Assembly (NCBI GenBank): GCA_001316125.1
Contig: BBCS01000005.1
Span: 1-64,000 of the forward strand
Length of the DNA: 64,000 bases
Source: Vulcanisaeta distributa JCM 11213
Lineage (GTDB): Archaea; Thermoproteota; Thermoprotei; Thermoproteales; Thermocladiaceae
Direction: 5' to 3'
The notes beneath the pieces are model-generated. The model was given only the letters and a program-made list of their open reading frames with translations, was not told the origin of the DNA and searched no databases. The position numbers were made by a program, and so were the translations under genes. This document shows, piece by piece, positions 32,969-43,069 of the stretch; the first letter of the stretch is position 1, and the number at the start of each line of letters is the position of its first letter.

Positions 32969-33369
32969 GTCGTGTTAATGGTCCTCTTCCAAGCATTAAT
33001 AAGCTCCTCGGGGCATGGTACGGCCCTTAGCTCACCACCCTCATTACTAACGCAGGTGAACACTAGGTAACCCTCGGCGGCATTTTTACCGGATGTCTCA
33101 TTGATTATCCTAAACCTGTACTTAATCGCCCTAGTCCTCGCCTCATCAAGCCACAGCTCAACCACCGCGACATCACCCCTCCTTAACGGTGCCGTGTAGG
33201 TTATGAAGAGCTCCCTGCGTGGTGCAATTGAATGATAATGAAGTATACCATTCTCCCTATAAAAATCCTCCTCAGCTCGTTCAACAAGCCTTAGGAATGA
33301 CGTGAAATGCGCAATACCAGCCGCATCCGTGTCGACCCAATAAACATAATACTTAGCCCTAAATGGCAT
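32965..33369 (-). CDS. Hotdog-fold acyl-CoA thioesterase
   Basis: Intact 134-residue 4-hydroxybenzoyl-CoA-thioesterase-like protein. The active-site block is VYWVDTDAAGIAHFTSFLRLVERAEEDF, with the Asp of the family's D-x-D/A-G motif. Later strands TYTAPLRRGDVAVVELW complete the hotdog. It hydrolyses acyl-CoA; chain preference unknown. Neighbouring CoA-transferase and CoA ligase genes suggest shared acyl-CoA metabolism. Confidence 0.83.
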   Translation of the reverse strand: MPFRAKYYVYWVDTDAAGIAHFTSFLRLVERAEEDFYRENGILHYHSIAPRRELFITYTAPLRRGDVAVVELWLDEARTRAIKYRFRIINETSGKNAAEGYLVFTCVSNEGGELRAVPCPEELINAWKRTINTT

Positions 33370-33410
33370 TTCACGATTAATTAAGTGCCATACTTATTAA
33401 GTATTAATTC

Positions 33411-34007
33411 ATGCAAAGTAATGTGGATTGTATACCCAAGGACTTAATTAACGAGATAATTAACATGTTTAGAAATGCATATGCAATATACGTATATGGT
33501 GGCTCACTCGATTGCAGTGGTGGCGATATTGATGTTGTGGTGTTCGCGGAAGAACAACCCAGGGAAATTCCTATGATCAGGAGTAACGTGGATTTGCAGA
33601 TCTTTAAGAGACCACGTAACACGCTATTCTTCGTTTACGTAATTAAGACAGGCCAATTAATATATGGTAATCCATTAGACATTGACATTAATGCATCCAT
33701 TAGGAATGAGTTGGAGATGGTTGATGAGAGGGAGTTCCTATTCCTCAATAGTGATGATGAGGTTGTGGTGTGCAAATCTCTTAAGGAGTTGATGTTTCTC
33801 CTCGCCGCAATTAAGTGCGGTATTCACGGATCAAGTAATTGGTATAGAATGGTTAATTGCTTAAATGGTCTCGGTATAAATGTACCTACCGAATTCAAGC
33901 ATTGCCTAAACCCGCCAAGCGCAGATTTACTCCGAAACGTTGGTAAACCTGTGCTGATTAAGGTAATTCAGGAACTTAGAACTGTCAGGCAGGGTTATGG
34001 GTTATAA
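33411..34007 (+). CDS. MNT-type nucleotidyltransferase-domain protein
   Basis: 198 residues, intact. Residues about 25-50 hold VYGGSLDCSGGDIDVVVFAE, which fits the GS...D-x-D metal/nucleotide site of minimal nucleotidyltransferases. The C-terminal half is helical with several cysteines (VVCKSLKE, AAIKCG, VNCLNG, FKHCLN) and shows no known domain. Possibly a nucleotidyl-transferring toxin-like or RNA-modifying protein (inference). No HEPN partner is visible next to it. Confidence 0.55.
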   Translation: MQSNVDCIPKDLINEIINMFRNAYAIYVYGGSLDCSGGDIDVVVFAEEQPREIPMIRSNVDLQIFKRPRNTLFFVYVIKTGQLIYGNPLDIDINASIRNELEMVDEREFLFLNSDDEVVVCKSLKELMFLLAAIKCGIHGSSNWYRMVNCLNGLGINVPTEFKHCLNPPSADLLRNVGKPVLIKVIQELRTVRQGYGL

Positions 34008-34083
34008 TCATTCAATTTTATTAATTATCAATTTCCACTATTAAATTAGTAATACCTTTAAGTCCGTACTTTAGGCATATCTC

Positions 34084-34692
34084 ATGGTTTGGCTATTAGT
34101 AAGCATTTCAAGGGATAGACCGGGCCTGCTTAACGACATTACTAATGTGATTAGGTCTCGGAATTTGAACATAAGAAATATCGTAGGTAATAATTACGCG
34201 ATCCTCATTGAGATTGACGGTGAGGTGAACAATGAATTATTAAATAGCATTACTAATATTAATGGAGTTAACACGGTAAATGCAGTGGATCTACAATTCA
34301 CAATACTTGGATTCGTCCAGGAGAATTTCATGAGGGCATTGGTTTTCTACGTAATGGAGAGAGAGCCTGAGTTGATTGAGCGTCTTGGTTATGAGTATGG
34401 TAAGGAATTAATGAGGTACATATTGAATTCGATGAGGGACTTTAGGGACGCTCTTTACTCCTCATTAAGAATACTCACGGCGCTTGGGGGGGTCATAGCC
34501 CTAGTTAACGTGCAATTCATGCCAAATAAAACCATAATCTCCATAGCAAAGTCTTTTGATGAGGATATTGGGATGCCGATGACCAGGGGGGGAATAATTA
34601 GGGGGGGATTATTTGAGGCGTTGGACAATATTAGGCGTCATGTAAGGATTGAGAAGAGAGATTTTTATCATGATATGGTGATTACGTCGTGA
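34084..34692 (+). CDS. ACT-domain protein of unknown role
   Basis: 202 residues, intact. The N-terminal about 70 residues form an ACT domain (SISRDRPGLLNDITNVIRSRNLNI), which binds small ligands such as amino acids. The remaining about 130 residues, with helical YEYGKELMRYILNSMRDF and three G7-coded GG pairs, are not recognised; a ligand-binding V4R-like layout is possible but unproven. It probably acts as a metabolite sensor (inference). Confidence 0.6.
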   Translation: MVWLLVSISRDRPGLLNDITNVIRSRNLNIRNIVGNNYAILIEIDGEVNNELLNSITNINGVNTVNAVDLQFTILGFVQENFMRALVFYVMEREPELIERLGYEYGKELMRYILNSMRDFRDALYSSLRILTALGGVIALVNVQFMPNKTIISIAKSFDEDIGMPMTRGGIIRGGLFEALDNIRRHVRIEKRDFYHDMVITS

Positions 34693-34701
34693 TTAGTAGA
34701 A

Positions 34702-36402
34702 CTACGTAGTTGACATGAATTCATTCTTGAACCTATCCCTAAGTATTTTCTTATCTATCTTTCCCGTGCTTGTCTTTGGCAATTCAGCCTCAACTATTAT
34801 TACCTTGTCCGGTATCCACCACTTTGGTATCTCACCCCCCCTCTCCACAAACTGCATAAGGTAATTCCTAATGTCTTCTTCTGTAATCCTCTGTCCTAGT
34901 TTGGGCACGACTATCGCTATTGGTCTTTCACCCCCCCATTTTGGATGTGGAGCTCCAATTACGGCAACCTCGCCAACGGCGGGATGAGTACTAATGATGC
35001 TTTCCAGCTTAACGCTTGATATCCATTCTCCGCCGCTTTTAATTACGTCCTTAAGCCTATCAACTATTATCACATAACCATCAGGTAACCAAACTGCCAC
35101 ATCTCCTGTATGGAACCAGCCGTTGCGCCAGGCATTCCTAGTCTTCTCAGGATCACCAATATACTCTTTGGCTACCCATGGAGACCAAACAACTAATTCT
35201 CCCATTGTCCTACCATCTCTTGGAACATCCCTATCATACTCATCGACAACGCGCAACTGAACGAGAGGTATGGGTAAGCCAGTCCTAAGCACTATTTGCT
35301 TCTTCTCATCCTCAGGAAGATCCAGGTGCTCGGGTCTTAAGTAAGCCATTGTTAGTACGGGAGCTGTCTCGGTCATCCCATAACCGGAAGCCACAGCGAT
35401 TCCTCTGACCTTCGCCGCATTGTAAAGGCCCTCAGGCATTGCCGAACCACCATTACCAAACCTCAACCCACTTAAGTCATACTTTGATGAGTCAGGGTGA
35501 GTAAGGAGCAAGTATAGTATTGTTGGTACACCACCCGTGTATGTGACCTTCTCCTCATGTATTAATCTAAGTATGTGACCCCAATCATACCTACCTGGTA
35601 ATACGTACTTTCTAGTGCCCGAAAGCATTACCACGTATGGCGTTCCCCCCCAACCATGTACATGGAATAATGGTATTAATGGCATAGCCGTATCTTTAAT
35701 ACCAACATTATACGGCGGGTAACTCAATGCTATTGTTAATGCCATTGCATGAAGCATTAACTGCCTATGCGTAAAGTAAACACCCTTTGGTGGGCCCGTT
35801 GTTCCTGATGTGAACATTAGTGTTGCTGGTGTTTTTTCGTCTATTTCTGGGAATTCTTTTAGTGGTTCGTGCTTTAGTAGGTCCTCATAAGGTATCATCC
35901 TAACACCATAATCCTGACCCAACACCCTACCCCTATCACTCATATAAATAACGAGTCTTATTGTCTTAATATTATCGAGAATAGGCTTTATGAATAGTTC
36001 AAAGTCATCAATATTTACCATTAAAACATCAGGCTTAGCAATACTCATTATGTACATGATCTCGTGTGGCGCTAGCCTAATGTTCACAGTAAACAATGTA
36101 GAACCTATTGAGGGAACCGCGTAAAATAAGTCAACATACCTAAGCGTATCCCAATCCATGACTGCAACCTTAGATCCGAATTCCCACGCCTTACCTGGTT
36201 TTAGACCCAGGTCCATTAACGCTGCAGCCACTCTACGGACTCTATCCGCAAATTGAGTGAACGTGACTGATGTCCTGGAGCCGCCAGGGGGCCAATAAAC
36301 AATCTCATTATTAGGAAAGGCGTATGAGGCCCAGGTAAGTATTTTATCAATAGTTAATGGATAATCTCTAAATCCACTGAAGAATTCGCTTTGTTCGGTC
36401 AT
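34702..36402 (-). CDS. AMP-dependent acyl-CoA synthetase
   Basis: Intact 566-residue adenylating enzyme. The P-loop is MFTSGTTGPPKGV; then PLFHVHGWGG, GYGMTETAPV, WFHTGDVAVWLPDGYVIIVDRLKD and the catalytic Lys in LPKTSTGKIDKK. G7 tracts insert a Gly at HPKWGGERP, HGWGGTPY and ERGGEIPKWW against family spacing. Medium/long-chain acyl-CoA ligases share this layout; the substrate cannot be read from sequence. It faces the ACT-domain gene. Confidence 0.92.
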   Translation of the reverse strand: MTEQSEFFSGFRDYPLTIDKILTWASYAFPNNEIVYWPPGGSRTSVTFTQFADRVRRVAAALMDLGLKPGKAWEFGSKVAVMDWDTLRYVDLFYAVPSIGSTLFTVNIRLAPHEIMYIMSIAKPDVLMVNIDDFELFIKPILDNIKTIRLVIYMSDRGRVLGQDYGVRMIPYEDLLKHEPLKEFPEIDEKTPATLMFTSGTTGPPKGVYFTHRQLMLHAMALTIALSYPPYNVGIKDTAMPLIPLFHVHGWGGTPYVVMLSGTRKYVLPGRYDWGHILRLIHEEKVTYTGGVPTILYLLLTHPDSSKYDLSGLRFGNGGSAMPEGLYNAAKVRGIAVASGYGMTETAPVLTMAYLRPEHLDLPEDEKKQIVLRTGLPIPLVQLRVVDEYDRDVPRDGRTMGELVVWSPWVAKEYIGDPEKTRNAWRNGWFHTGDVAVWLPDGYVIIVDRLKDVIKSGGEWISSVKLESIISTHPAVGEVAVIGAPHPKWGGERPIAIVVPKLGQRITEEDIRNYLMQFVERGGEIPKWWIPDKVIIVEAELPKTSTGKIDKKILRDRFKNEFMSTT

Positions 36403-36471
36403 AATTTTATCTATGTAAAATTTACTTTAAAGTTTTAACGCTAAATAAAATATATATTTGGTTAATTAGAA

Positions 36472-37894
36472 CTATCTCTTAGGTAAGTATACGTTACTTC
36501 CCGTGGCTAATTCCATGGCATCTATAAGGAGTTCCGTGAAGACTGGGTGCGAGAATGCCCATTCCTTCACCTCATCAAGCGTTAACCCTTTCCTAATAGC
36601 TATTGTCGCCATGTTAACGATTTCCGAGCCCATGGGCCAATCATGTGAAAGCCAACAATTCTTTTACTGACCCTATCAGCCACTATCTTCGTCCAGCCGT
36701 AGGGCTTATTATACGCAATAGCCCTATAATTTACGGCATTCGGCATCTTAGTGACTATGTACCTAGGGTCATCCTTACCTGCTGAGATACCCACAGAGGC
36801 TACTTCAGGGTCTGAAAAAACAACCATAGGTATTAAGTCATAATTAATCCTTGTGTTCAGGCCTGCCGCGTTCTCGGCAGCCACAATCCCCCCCTGGACC
36901 TTAGCTACACTGGCAAGCATGTACTTACCCGTTACGTCACCTGCCGCGTATATGTTGGGTATATTTGTCCTTGAGTGCTCATCAACCACAATTGCGCCAT
37001 TCTTAACCTTAACACCAACACCCTCAAGGTAAGCTCCTCAGTATTCGGAATCCTACCAACCGCAACCAAAACCTTATCAACCTTAACCACCTCACCATTT
37101 GATAAACGAACAAGTTTATTACCAGGGTCTATTTCTGTTACGGATGTACTCACCCTAACGTCAATCCCGTACATCTCCCTCATGATTCTATTAGCGAGGT
37201 AATTGCCTAATTCAGGGTCTGTAAATGTTGGTAATAACCTATCCATTATCTCAACAATCATGACCTTAGAACCAAGCTTATAAAGTAACGTACCTAACTC
37301 AACACCTATTGCTCCACCACCTACGATCAATATACTCTCAGGGACTGAGTCGAGGGAGAAGAAGTCGTCACTAGTTATGACGAAGCCGCTTTTCAATCCC
37401 TGTTCTAAGCCCTTTATTAATGGTATCTTAGGTCTAGAGCCCGTTGCTATTAATATATTTCTTGTCTCAATTACTGAATCATCAACCTTAACCGAGTTCG
37501 GTGACGCCAGCCTAGCCTCACCGAATAATACCTTAACGTCCCAGCTTGGGAACACCTTAAACATGTACCATGTAATTATCTGGCTAATTAGCTGATCCTT
37601 AGCTCTAAACATTGCCCTAACATCAAGCTTAATATCAGCAGTCAATCCCTCGTTAGACAAGTACTTACCTAGTTCATAGTAATGATCAGCTATGTACAGT
37701 AATTTCTTCGTCGGCACACAGCCAACATTTACGCAAGTCCCACCAGGCCTATCCCTATTCTTCTCTATAACCAATACCTTAAGCCCTAATTGTGCGGCAC
37801 GTACTGCGGCATCAGCACCCGCAGTTCCCAGGCCTATGACTATGAGATCCCACTTAGTGCCTTCGACCTCTTGGCCTGTGACCTCAACGTTCAT
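36472..37894 (-). CDS. Flavin disulfide oxidoreductase (dihydrolipoyl dehydrogenase / mercuric reductase group)
   Basis: FAD motif IGLGTAGADAAVRAAQLG, redox-active disulfide GGTCVNVGCVPTKK, NAD motif VGGGAIGVELG and the second FAD motif NIYAAGDVTG. Breaks at about 37030 and about 36640. The C-terminal end (SEIVNMATIAIRKGL, FSHPVFTELLIDAMELA) is the dimer interface with the His-Pro pair. About 474 residues. Its start overlaps (ATGA) the stop of a C_GCAxxG_C_C protein, which may be its electron-transfer partner rather than a 2-oxoacid dehydrogenase complex. Confidence 0.85.
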
Positions 37895-38378
37895 TTAGAA
37901 CCACCCAGTAATGACCTTAGAGTTATCTCCACGGACTTCCTAACAATAACTGTGCACTTCTTCCTCTGTTCAGGCGACACTAGATCAAACCTGGGATTCA
38001 GGTCTTTACAATTTGGCGATCCAAACATGCCCACGAATTGTTTATAAACATCCACAACCTTATTATGAAGCTCAATGTGATAAGTTATGAACGGCTCACT
38101 TACCTGCTTACCACCCCCCCTCTCCTCATCTATCTTTTTCTTCATGTAAATACTCACGGCAGCTACGGAAGCCCACAATGCGCCACAAAGATGCCCAGAA
38201 CCACTTAAACCACCGGCAAAGCTATTGATGCGGCTAATAACTCGGGTGATGCCTTGATGTTCAAGGCCTCAAGTAAAGCTACGAAGGGCGAATACGCGCA
38301 ATTCTCAGTTTCGATTAATAATTGCGTAGCTCTCTCCTTGGCATTTTTAATTAATTTTTCAAGATCCTCACCGCTCAT
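37891..38378 (-). CDS. C_GCAxxG_C_C-family redox protein
   Basis: From ATG 38378: MSGEDLEKLI, TENCAYSPFVALLEAL, then after a break at about 38210 GGLSGSGHLCGALWASVAAV, FGSPNCKDLN and RKKCTVI. The spaced cysteines and the GC-G-A-x-x-G-like block match the C_GCAxxG_C_C family of membrane-associated or soluble redox proteins. About 160 residues. It overlaps the upstream DUF169 gene and the downstream flavoprotein, forming a tight three-gene unit. Confidence 0.7.
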
Positions 38379-39231
38379 TGTTACCGCCCTTCTCCTTCCT
38401 TACCTTCTCATCAATCTCCTTAAGGAATCTATCATATAAATGCCCAATCACTGGTATGGAGCTAAAATCAACCCTATAGAATATGCTGGGCATTGGTGGG
38501 TAAACAATGAAGTTTGTCTTGTTCTGTTCCTTAAGGGCGTCGATAATATCTCCCAATAGGCTCGCTGGGGGGGTGACAAAGAGCATCTCATAATCCTCTA
38601 CATGCCCGACGATCCTATCGCCATAGCCAGGTAACGCAAGCCTTGGCTTACCGGTGAGGAGGACCTCCGCAACTGCCGTGTCTGAGCCAGCCTTACCGCT
38701 AGCGCTCAGCGTAACTTTCTCGCCACTAATGTATACGTAGGCTGTGACTAACTTCACCATTTGACCCGGTGTTCCGTAGATCATCACAACCTGGGGGGGC
38801 TCATAGATAATATTATCTAGAGGCATTGTTAATAGTGCCTTATACTTACCTACTGGTAGCCTTGGTAAACTATTGTCAAGTGCCTTACCTGCCTCCTTCG
38901 TCCTCGTGTAAAGACCATAACTAAGACTACCATCGAGAAAATAATCGGGCGGTTCAGTAAACCCAAATATTATTATTTCACCGGGGCATGCCATATCCTC
39001 CAATGTAGCGGCCATGGCCATGCCGTAATACCTAGCCGCAGCAGTCATTTGACAAAACGTTAACTTTCTATGGAAATGCCTAAGAGGACGAAACACACTA
39101 ATGCCGATCTCATCAGGATCCCTATCTATTAATGCAATGCCGATGGGCTTTGTTCTCAACCTAAGTATCTCCATTAAATCATTTGAATAACGTCTATACC
39201 TCTCAAGAACTTCCTGAGAACCTACGACCAT
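38368..39231 (-). CDS. DUF169 protein
   Basis: Intact 287 residues of the DUF169 family (archaeal/bacterial, function unknown). Typical features: LRLRTKPIGIALID at the N-terminus, TFCQMTAAARYYG and DMACPGE with conserved cysteines, and GYGDRIVG. First gene of the three-gene redox unit. Family members often sit beside metal or redox genes; a role in handling a cofactor is inference. Confidence 0.75.
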   Translation of the reverse strand: MVVGSQEVLERYRRYSNDLMEILRLRTKPIGIALIDRDPDEIGISVFRPLRHFHRKLTFCQMTAAARYYGMAMAATLEDMACPGEIIIFGFTEPPDYFLDGSLSYGLYTRTKEAGKALDNSLPRLPVGKYKALLTMPLDNIIYEPPQVVMIYGTPGQMVKLVTAYVYISGEKVTLSASGKAGSDTAVAEVLLTGKPRLALPGYGDRIVGHVEDYEMLFVTPPASLLGDIIDALKEQNKTNFIVYPPMPSIFYRVDFSSIPVIGHLYDRFLKEIDEKVRKEKGGNNER

Positions 39232-39317
39232 TAATAATTACTCATTAATAAATTTATAAATAACATAAGTATATAATCTATATATCACTATGATCAACGA
39301 ATTAACCCATGAAATGC

Positions 39318-39325
39318 TTATAAAG
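39318..39325 (+). promoter_or_regulatory. TATA box of rpl14e
   Basis: TTATAAAG centred about 25 bp before ATG 39346, as for a leaderless ribosomal-protein transcript. Confidence 0.55.
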
Positions 39326-39345
39326 CCTCACATTACCCGTGCTTG

Positions 39346-39650
39346 ATGCCTAGGGTTTTCGATATTGGTAGGGTGTGCGTGAAGGTTGCAGGTAGGGAGC
39401 TGGTAGGAAGTGCGTTATTGTTGATATTAAGGATGAGAACTTCGTAATAATAACGGGGCCTAAGTCCCTAACGGGCGTTAAGAGAAGGGCCGTTAATGTC
39501 AAGCACATTGAACCAACGGAGTACAAGATAAACATTAAGAAGGGTGCTAGTGATGAGGAGGTTCTCAAGGCGCTTGAGGAGGCTAACCTGGTTGATTATA
39601 TGAAGCAGGTTATTAAGCCTAAATTGGGCATGGTACCAACGCAGCAGTGA
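39346..39650 (+). CDS. rpl14e: Ribosomal protein eL14
   Basis: [18 protein letters not shown], then one lost G at about 39402 (GAGGCT written as GAGCT), then [37 protein letters not shown], a typical KOW-domain eL14. About 101 residues. The exact one-base loss in a GG pair of an essential gene illustrates the error type seen across the window. Confidence 0.9.
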
Positions 39651-39739
39651 TAATCAGCCGGTTCAATCTCTTCATCGATTCAATGCTCGAGGCTCACTCA
39701 TCACCTAGAACTTAGATACGATTTACTTTTCTCTCATTT

Positions 39740-40938
39740 TTAAAGGAATTCCTTAACCTCATTTGGGTCCTTTGCGTGCTCCACGGCAACCCTCTCATTT
39801 AGTTCGACACCGAGACCAGGTTTCTTGGGTGGCGTTATATAGCCCTCCTTTATGATCATGCCCTCCTTAACCATGTCGGGCCACCAGGGCAGGTCAATGG
39901 CGTGCCACTCAATGGCTATGAAGTCCCCCCCTATTGTGGCTGCCACGTGGGCATTGGCCATCGTCCCTATTGGGCTTGAGATGTTATGTATAGCCACCGG
40001 CACGTAGTACTCCTCGGCTAGGTAGGCTATCTTCTTCATTTCAAGTAAACCACCGAGCCTTTGCACATCCGGGTGTATTATGTCCGTAGCCTCCTCCTCA
40101 ATCAACTCCCTAAACTGTGACAACCTATATAGCTTCTCGCCAGTGGCTATGGGCACCGGCGACTTAAGCTTGACTTCCCTCATGGCATCAATATTCTCAG
40201 GCGGCACCGGATCCTCAAACCAGAACACGTCATACTTAGCCAACTCCCTGGCTATGGCTATGGCTGTGGGCACGCTGAATGCCCAATGCCCATCAATCAT
40301 TATATCAACGTCGTACTTAACGGCATCCCTAACGCCACCTATGAATGACGTAACGAACTTAACAATCCTCATGCCGAAGGTCCTATCGAACTCGGTCTCC
40401 ATCATGCTCTCCGGCACATCAACATCGAACTTAATGTACCTAAACCCCATGTTCATGGCCTCCCTAGCCCTCCTTATGTAATTCTCGACGTTATAGGCAA
40501 CCTCGGTATTGGCAAGTTCAACCCACCTCTTACCACCAGTCTCAATAATGCCAGCGCCAGCGTGTAGATCAGCATACACGGCAACCCTATCCCTAACCTT
40601 ACCACCGAGTAATTCATAAACCGGCAACCCCCCCGTTAACTTACCCTTCAAGTCCCAAAGGGCTGTCTCCAAACCACTAATTGCATTATTAACAATACCC
40701 CCCCACTCGGAGTTTGGTATGTGCCTCCTAATGAGCCTAAGCAAGTACTCAATATTAACCTCCTTACCCCCCCGGATTAACTCCTCAGCCCTCCTCAAAA
40801 CCTCCTTAATGCCTGGACCCCCCCTATGCACTCGCCATAACCAACAAGCCCATTACTAAGCTCAACCTTAACAATAGGCCACTCAAAATTCCCCATGACA
40901 GTCAAAACCCTAACAGACTTAATAGTCGGCTCACTCAT
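39740..40938 (-). CDS. Enolase-superfamily sugar-acid dehydratase (gluconate/galactonate type)
   Basis: Mandelate-racemase/dehydratase group. From ATG 40938: SVRVLTVMGNFEWPIVKVEL, then a break at about 40825, then GPGIKEVL. Metal ligands fit DGHWAFS, WFEDPVPPEN and TGEKLYR; the catalytic His-type end is IHNISSP. LPVYELLGGKVRDRV precedes. About 400 residues. In Thermoproteales, gluconate dehydratase of the Entner-Doudoroff route belongs here, and a KDG-aldolase-type gene lies at 61194. The substrate is not proven. Confidence 0.85.
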
Positions 40939-41021
40939 ACCTAACTGCTCATGAATCAATCATTAATAAACATTTCATCAACTGGTAAAGCATTAATAAG
41001 TCACTGCGTCTTTAATTAAGT

Positions 41022-41757
41022 ATGGAGTTAAACATCATAGGCTTAATAGATAACACGTACTTAAGGCCGTACGGTTCAACTAGGGAGATAGAGACCTTAA
41101 TAGAGGATACGGCCAGGTACGGTGCCTACTCAATAACAATAAACCCAATATTCCTCAGGTACGCCAGGGAGTACATGGCGCGTAAGGCTATACCTTCAAG
41201 GTGGTTGCCGTGGTTGACTTTCCATTTGGTGCCGGCACAACGGAGGCCAGGGTAGACGCAATTAAACGCTACTCGCAGTACACGGACGAACTCGATATAG
41301 TAGCCCCAATAGGCCTTATCAAGTCCGGGCTTTGGGGGGGTGAAGTTGAGCATGATATAACACGGTGGTTGAGGCTGCCCATAGGGAGGGTAAGATCATT
41401 AAGATAATTGTTGAGGACGCTTACACAACCAGGGAGGAGAAGCTCGAGCTTTACAGGATTGTGATGCAGTCCGGGGCGGACTTCATTAAGACGAGTACGG
41501 GCTTCGAAGAGAGGGATTACGCAGAGAAGCTTGGTAATAAGACAGGGGGGGCTCAAATAGAGAATGTGAGGCTCATGGCTGAGCTATCTAGGAAGTATAA
41601 CCCGAGGATTGGGATTAAGGTCGCGGGTGGCGTTAGGACTTATCAGCAGGTTCTTGAATTAATGAGGGTGGCGGAGAGGGAGCCTGACCCAATGAGGTTT
41701 AGGATCGGTACTAGCCACATGATGAGTATTATCGAGAGCATGAGGGGCGTTCGCTAG
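41022..41757 (+). CDS. deoC: Deoxyribose-phosphate aldolase
   Basis: Cleaves deoxyribose 5-phosphate. Blocks: LIDNTYLRPYGSTREIE, VVDFPFGAGTTEARV, LDIVAPIGLIKSG, ADFIKTSTGF (region of the Schiff-base network) and IGIKVAGGVRTYQQVL with the catalytic Lys. Breaks at about 41205 and about 41385. About 245 residues. It is upstream of uS11 but has a promoter between. Confidence 0.92.
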
Positions 41758-41773
41758 TCGATAGCGAGAAAGC

Positions 41774-41780
41774 TTATAAA
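41774..41780 (+). promoter_or_regulatory. TATA box of rps11
   Basis: TTATAAA centred 27 bp before the ATG at 41804. Confidence 0.55.
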
Positions 41781-41803
41781 ATGAGTAAAAATGCCAACAC
41801 CGA

Positions 41804-42322
41804 ATGTCAGAGGAAAACACGGAAAAGACTACTGGGGGGGAGGTTCAGGAAGAGACTCAGCCTATGCAGCCTACATCGCCACAATCAATGCAGTTACCTG
41901 AGATAAAACCAACGCAGGTCAGTGGGGGGGCTAGGAAGCTTAGGTGGGGGGGTGTCGCCTACGTTTACTCTAGTTATAACAATACAATAATAATAATCAC
42001 GGATTTAACGGGTGCGGAAACCGTTGCGAGGGTTAGTGGTGGGCAGGTCGTTAAGGCTGATAGGGATAAGCCCAGCCCATACGCGGCAATGATGGCTGCG
42101 TATAAGGCCGCTCAAATAGCCATGAGTAGGGGCATTAATGCAGTGCACATAAAGGTTAAGGCACCCGGTGGTTACGGTCCAAAGACGCCGGGTCCTGGCG
42201 CCGCGGCTGCCATTAGGGCTTTGGCCAGGGCTGGATTGATAATTGGTCGTATTGAGGATGTGACGCCAATACCTACGGATACCATTAGGCCACCTGGAGG
42301 TAGGCGTGGTAGAAGGGTGTAA
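41804..42322 (+). CDS. rpsK: Ribosomal protein uS11
   Basis: Intact 172 residues. The core reads [26 protein letters not shown] and continues to [23 protein letters not shown], the universal uS11 C-terminus. A 40-residue acidic/Gln/Pro N-terminal extension precedes it. The family has W-G-x-A at the strand start; the extra Gly comes from G7 at 41946-41952, and a second G7 (41924-41930) lies just upstream. Confidence 0.95.
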   Translation: MSEENTEKTTGGEVQEETQPMQPTSPQSMQLPEIKPTQVSGGARKLRWGGVAYVYSSYNNTIIIITDLTGAETVARVSGGQVVKADRDKPSPYAAMMAAYKAAQIAMSRGINAVHIKVKAPGGYGPKTPGPGAAAAIRALARAGLIIGRIEDVTPIPTDTIRPPGGRRGRRV

Positions 42323-42361
42323 ACCCGTCATTACCTGCTTCCTCCTCTTATCAATTCGGGT

Positions 42362-43069
42362 TTGCGTATCATACGGTATTGGGTGGTTTTTGTGAATTGT
42401 GATGGCCCAATCACAGTCCTCATAGGCAGTAGGGAGTTAATGGATTACGCAGAGCCTATATTAAGGGATTTCTTCGGCTCGGCCTATAGATATGCGAGGG
42501 CTGTTGTTGATTATGGAGTTGGTTCTGTGGCGCTGGCTGTTATTAATGAATTGGGCGTTGGCGCCGCCGTTTATTATAATGTTAACGTTGGTGCAGTTAG
42601 GTTATGCGTTATTTATTACATAGCCGTTGTTGAGGAATGCAGGGGGGGTTTGGGTATTGGTAAGGTCCTAATGAGTACTATTGAAGAGGTTTGCACGGAC
42701 TCCGATATTTACATCGCCACTACCTGGTTCGGTAATGAGCCTGCCGATAGGCTCTATAGGTCGCTGGGTTACGTTGGGTATACATGGGATGAGTTAAGGA
42801 GGTTAATTGGTAGGAGGGCCGTTGATAGGCTGCTCAGGGCTACCTGTGGTTATGATGATGACATAGCCTACGTAAAGCCTGTTATCTCAGGTAATGATGC
42901 ATTGGATATTCTTAGACGTATCATTGAGGGCGAGGATGACGATGTTAATAGGCTTTGGCGCGAAACATGCTTAGGTGTTTGGCTTAGGATTAGGCTGGTC
43001 TTCGGTGAATTCCCTGCCTCACCCCTACTTAGTTTTTTAAGTAATAACCATTTATTTTTAGTGGAGAAG
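42362..43069 (+). CDS. GNAT acetyltransferase running in frame into radA
   Basis: TTG start. Acetyl-CoA site in CRGGLGIGKVLMSTIEE and a C-terminal NEPADRLYRSLGYVGYTWDEL, both typical of GNAT. Beyond about residue 160 a 60-residue tail (GYDDDIAYVKPVIS onward) is not recognised. There is no stop before the RadA start at 43070 and the frame is shared, so as written the two would be fused. A RadA promoter lies inside this tail, so a lost stop or frame error is more likely than a true fusion. Confidence 0.7.
43033..43044 (+). promoter_or_regulatory. TATA-like element of radA
   Basis: TTTTTTAAGTAA centred about 30 bp before ATG 43070. It supports a separate radA transcript inside the end of the GNAT frame. 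Confidence 0.4.

Noticed and set aside
37891..38378. Selenoprotein reading of the C_GCAxxG_C_C gene
   Set aside because: The in-frame stop at about 38210 is removed by a one-base shift typical of the window; no SECIS-like structure or in-frame TGA replacing a motif cysteine was seen.
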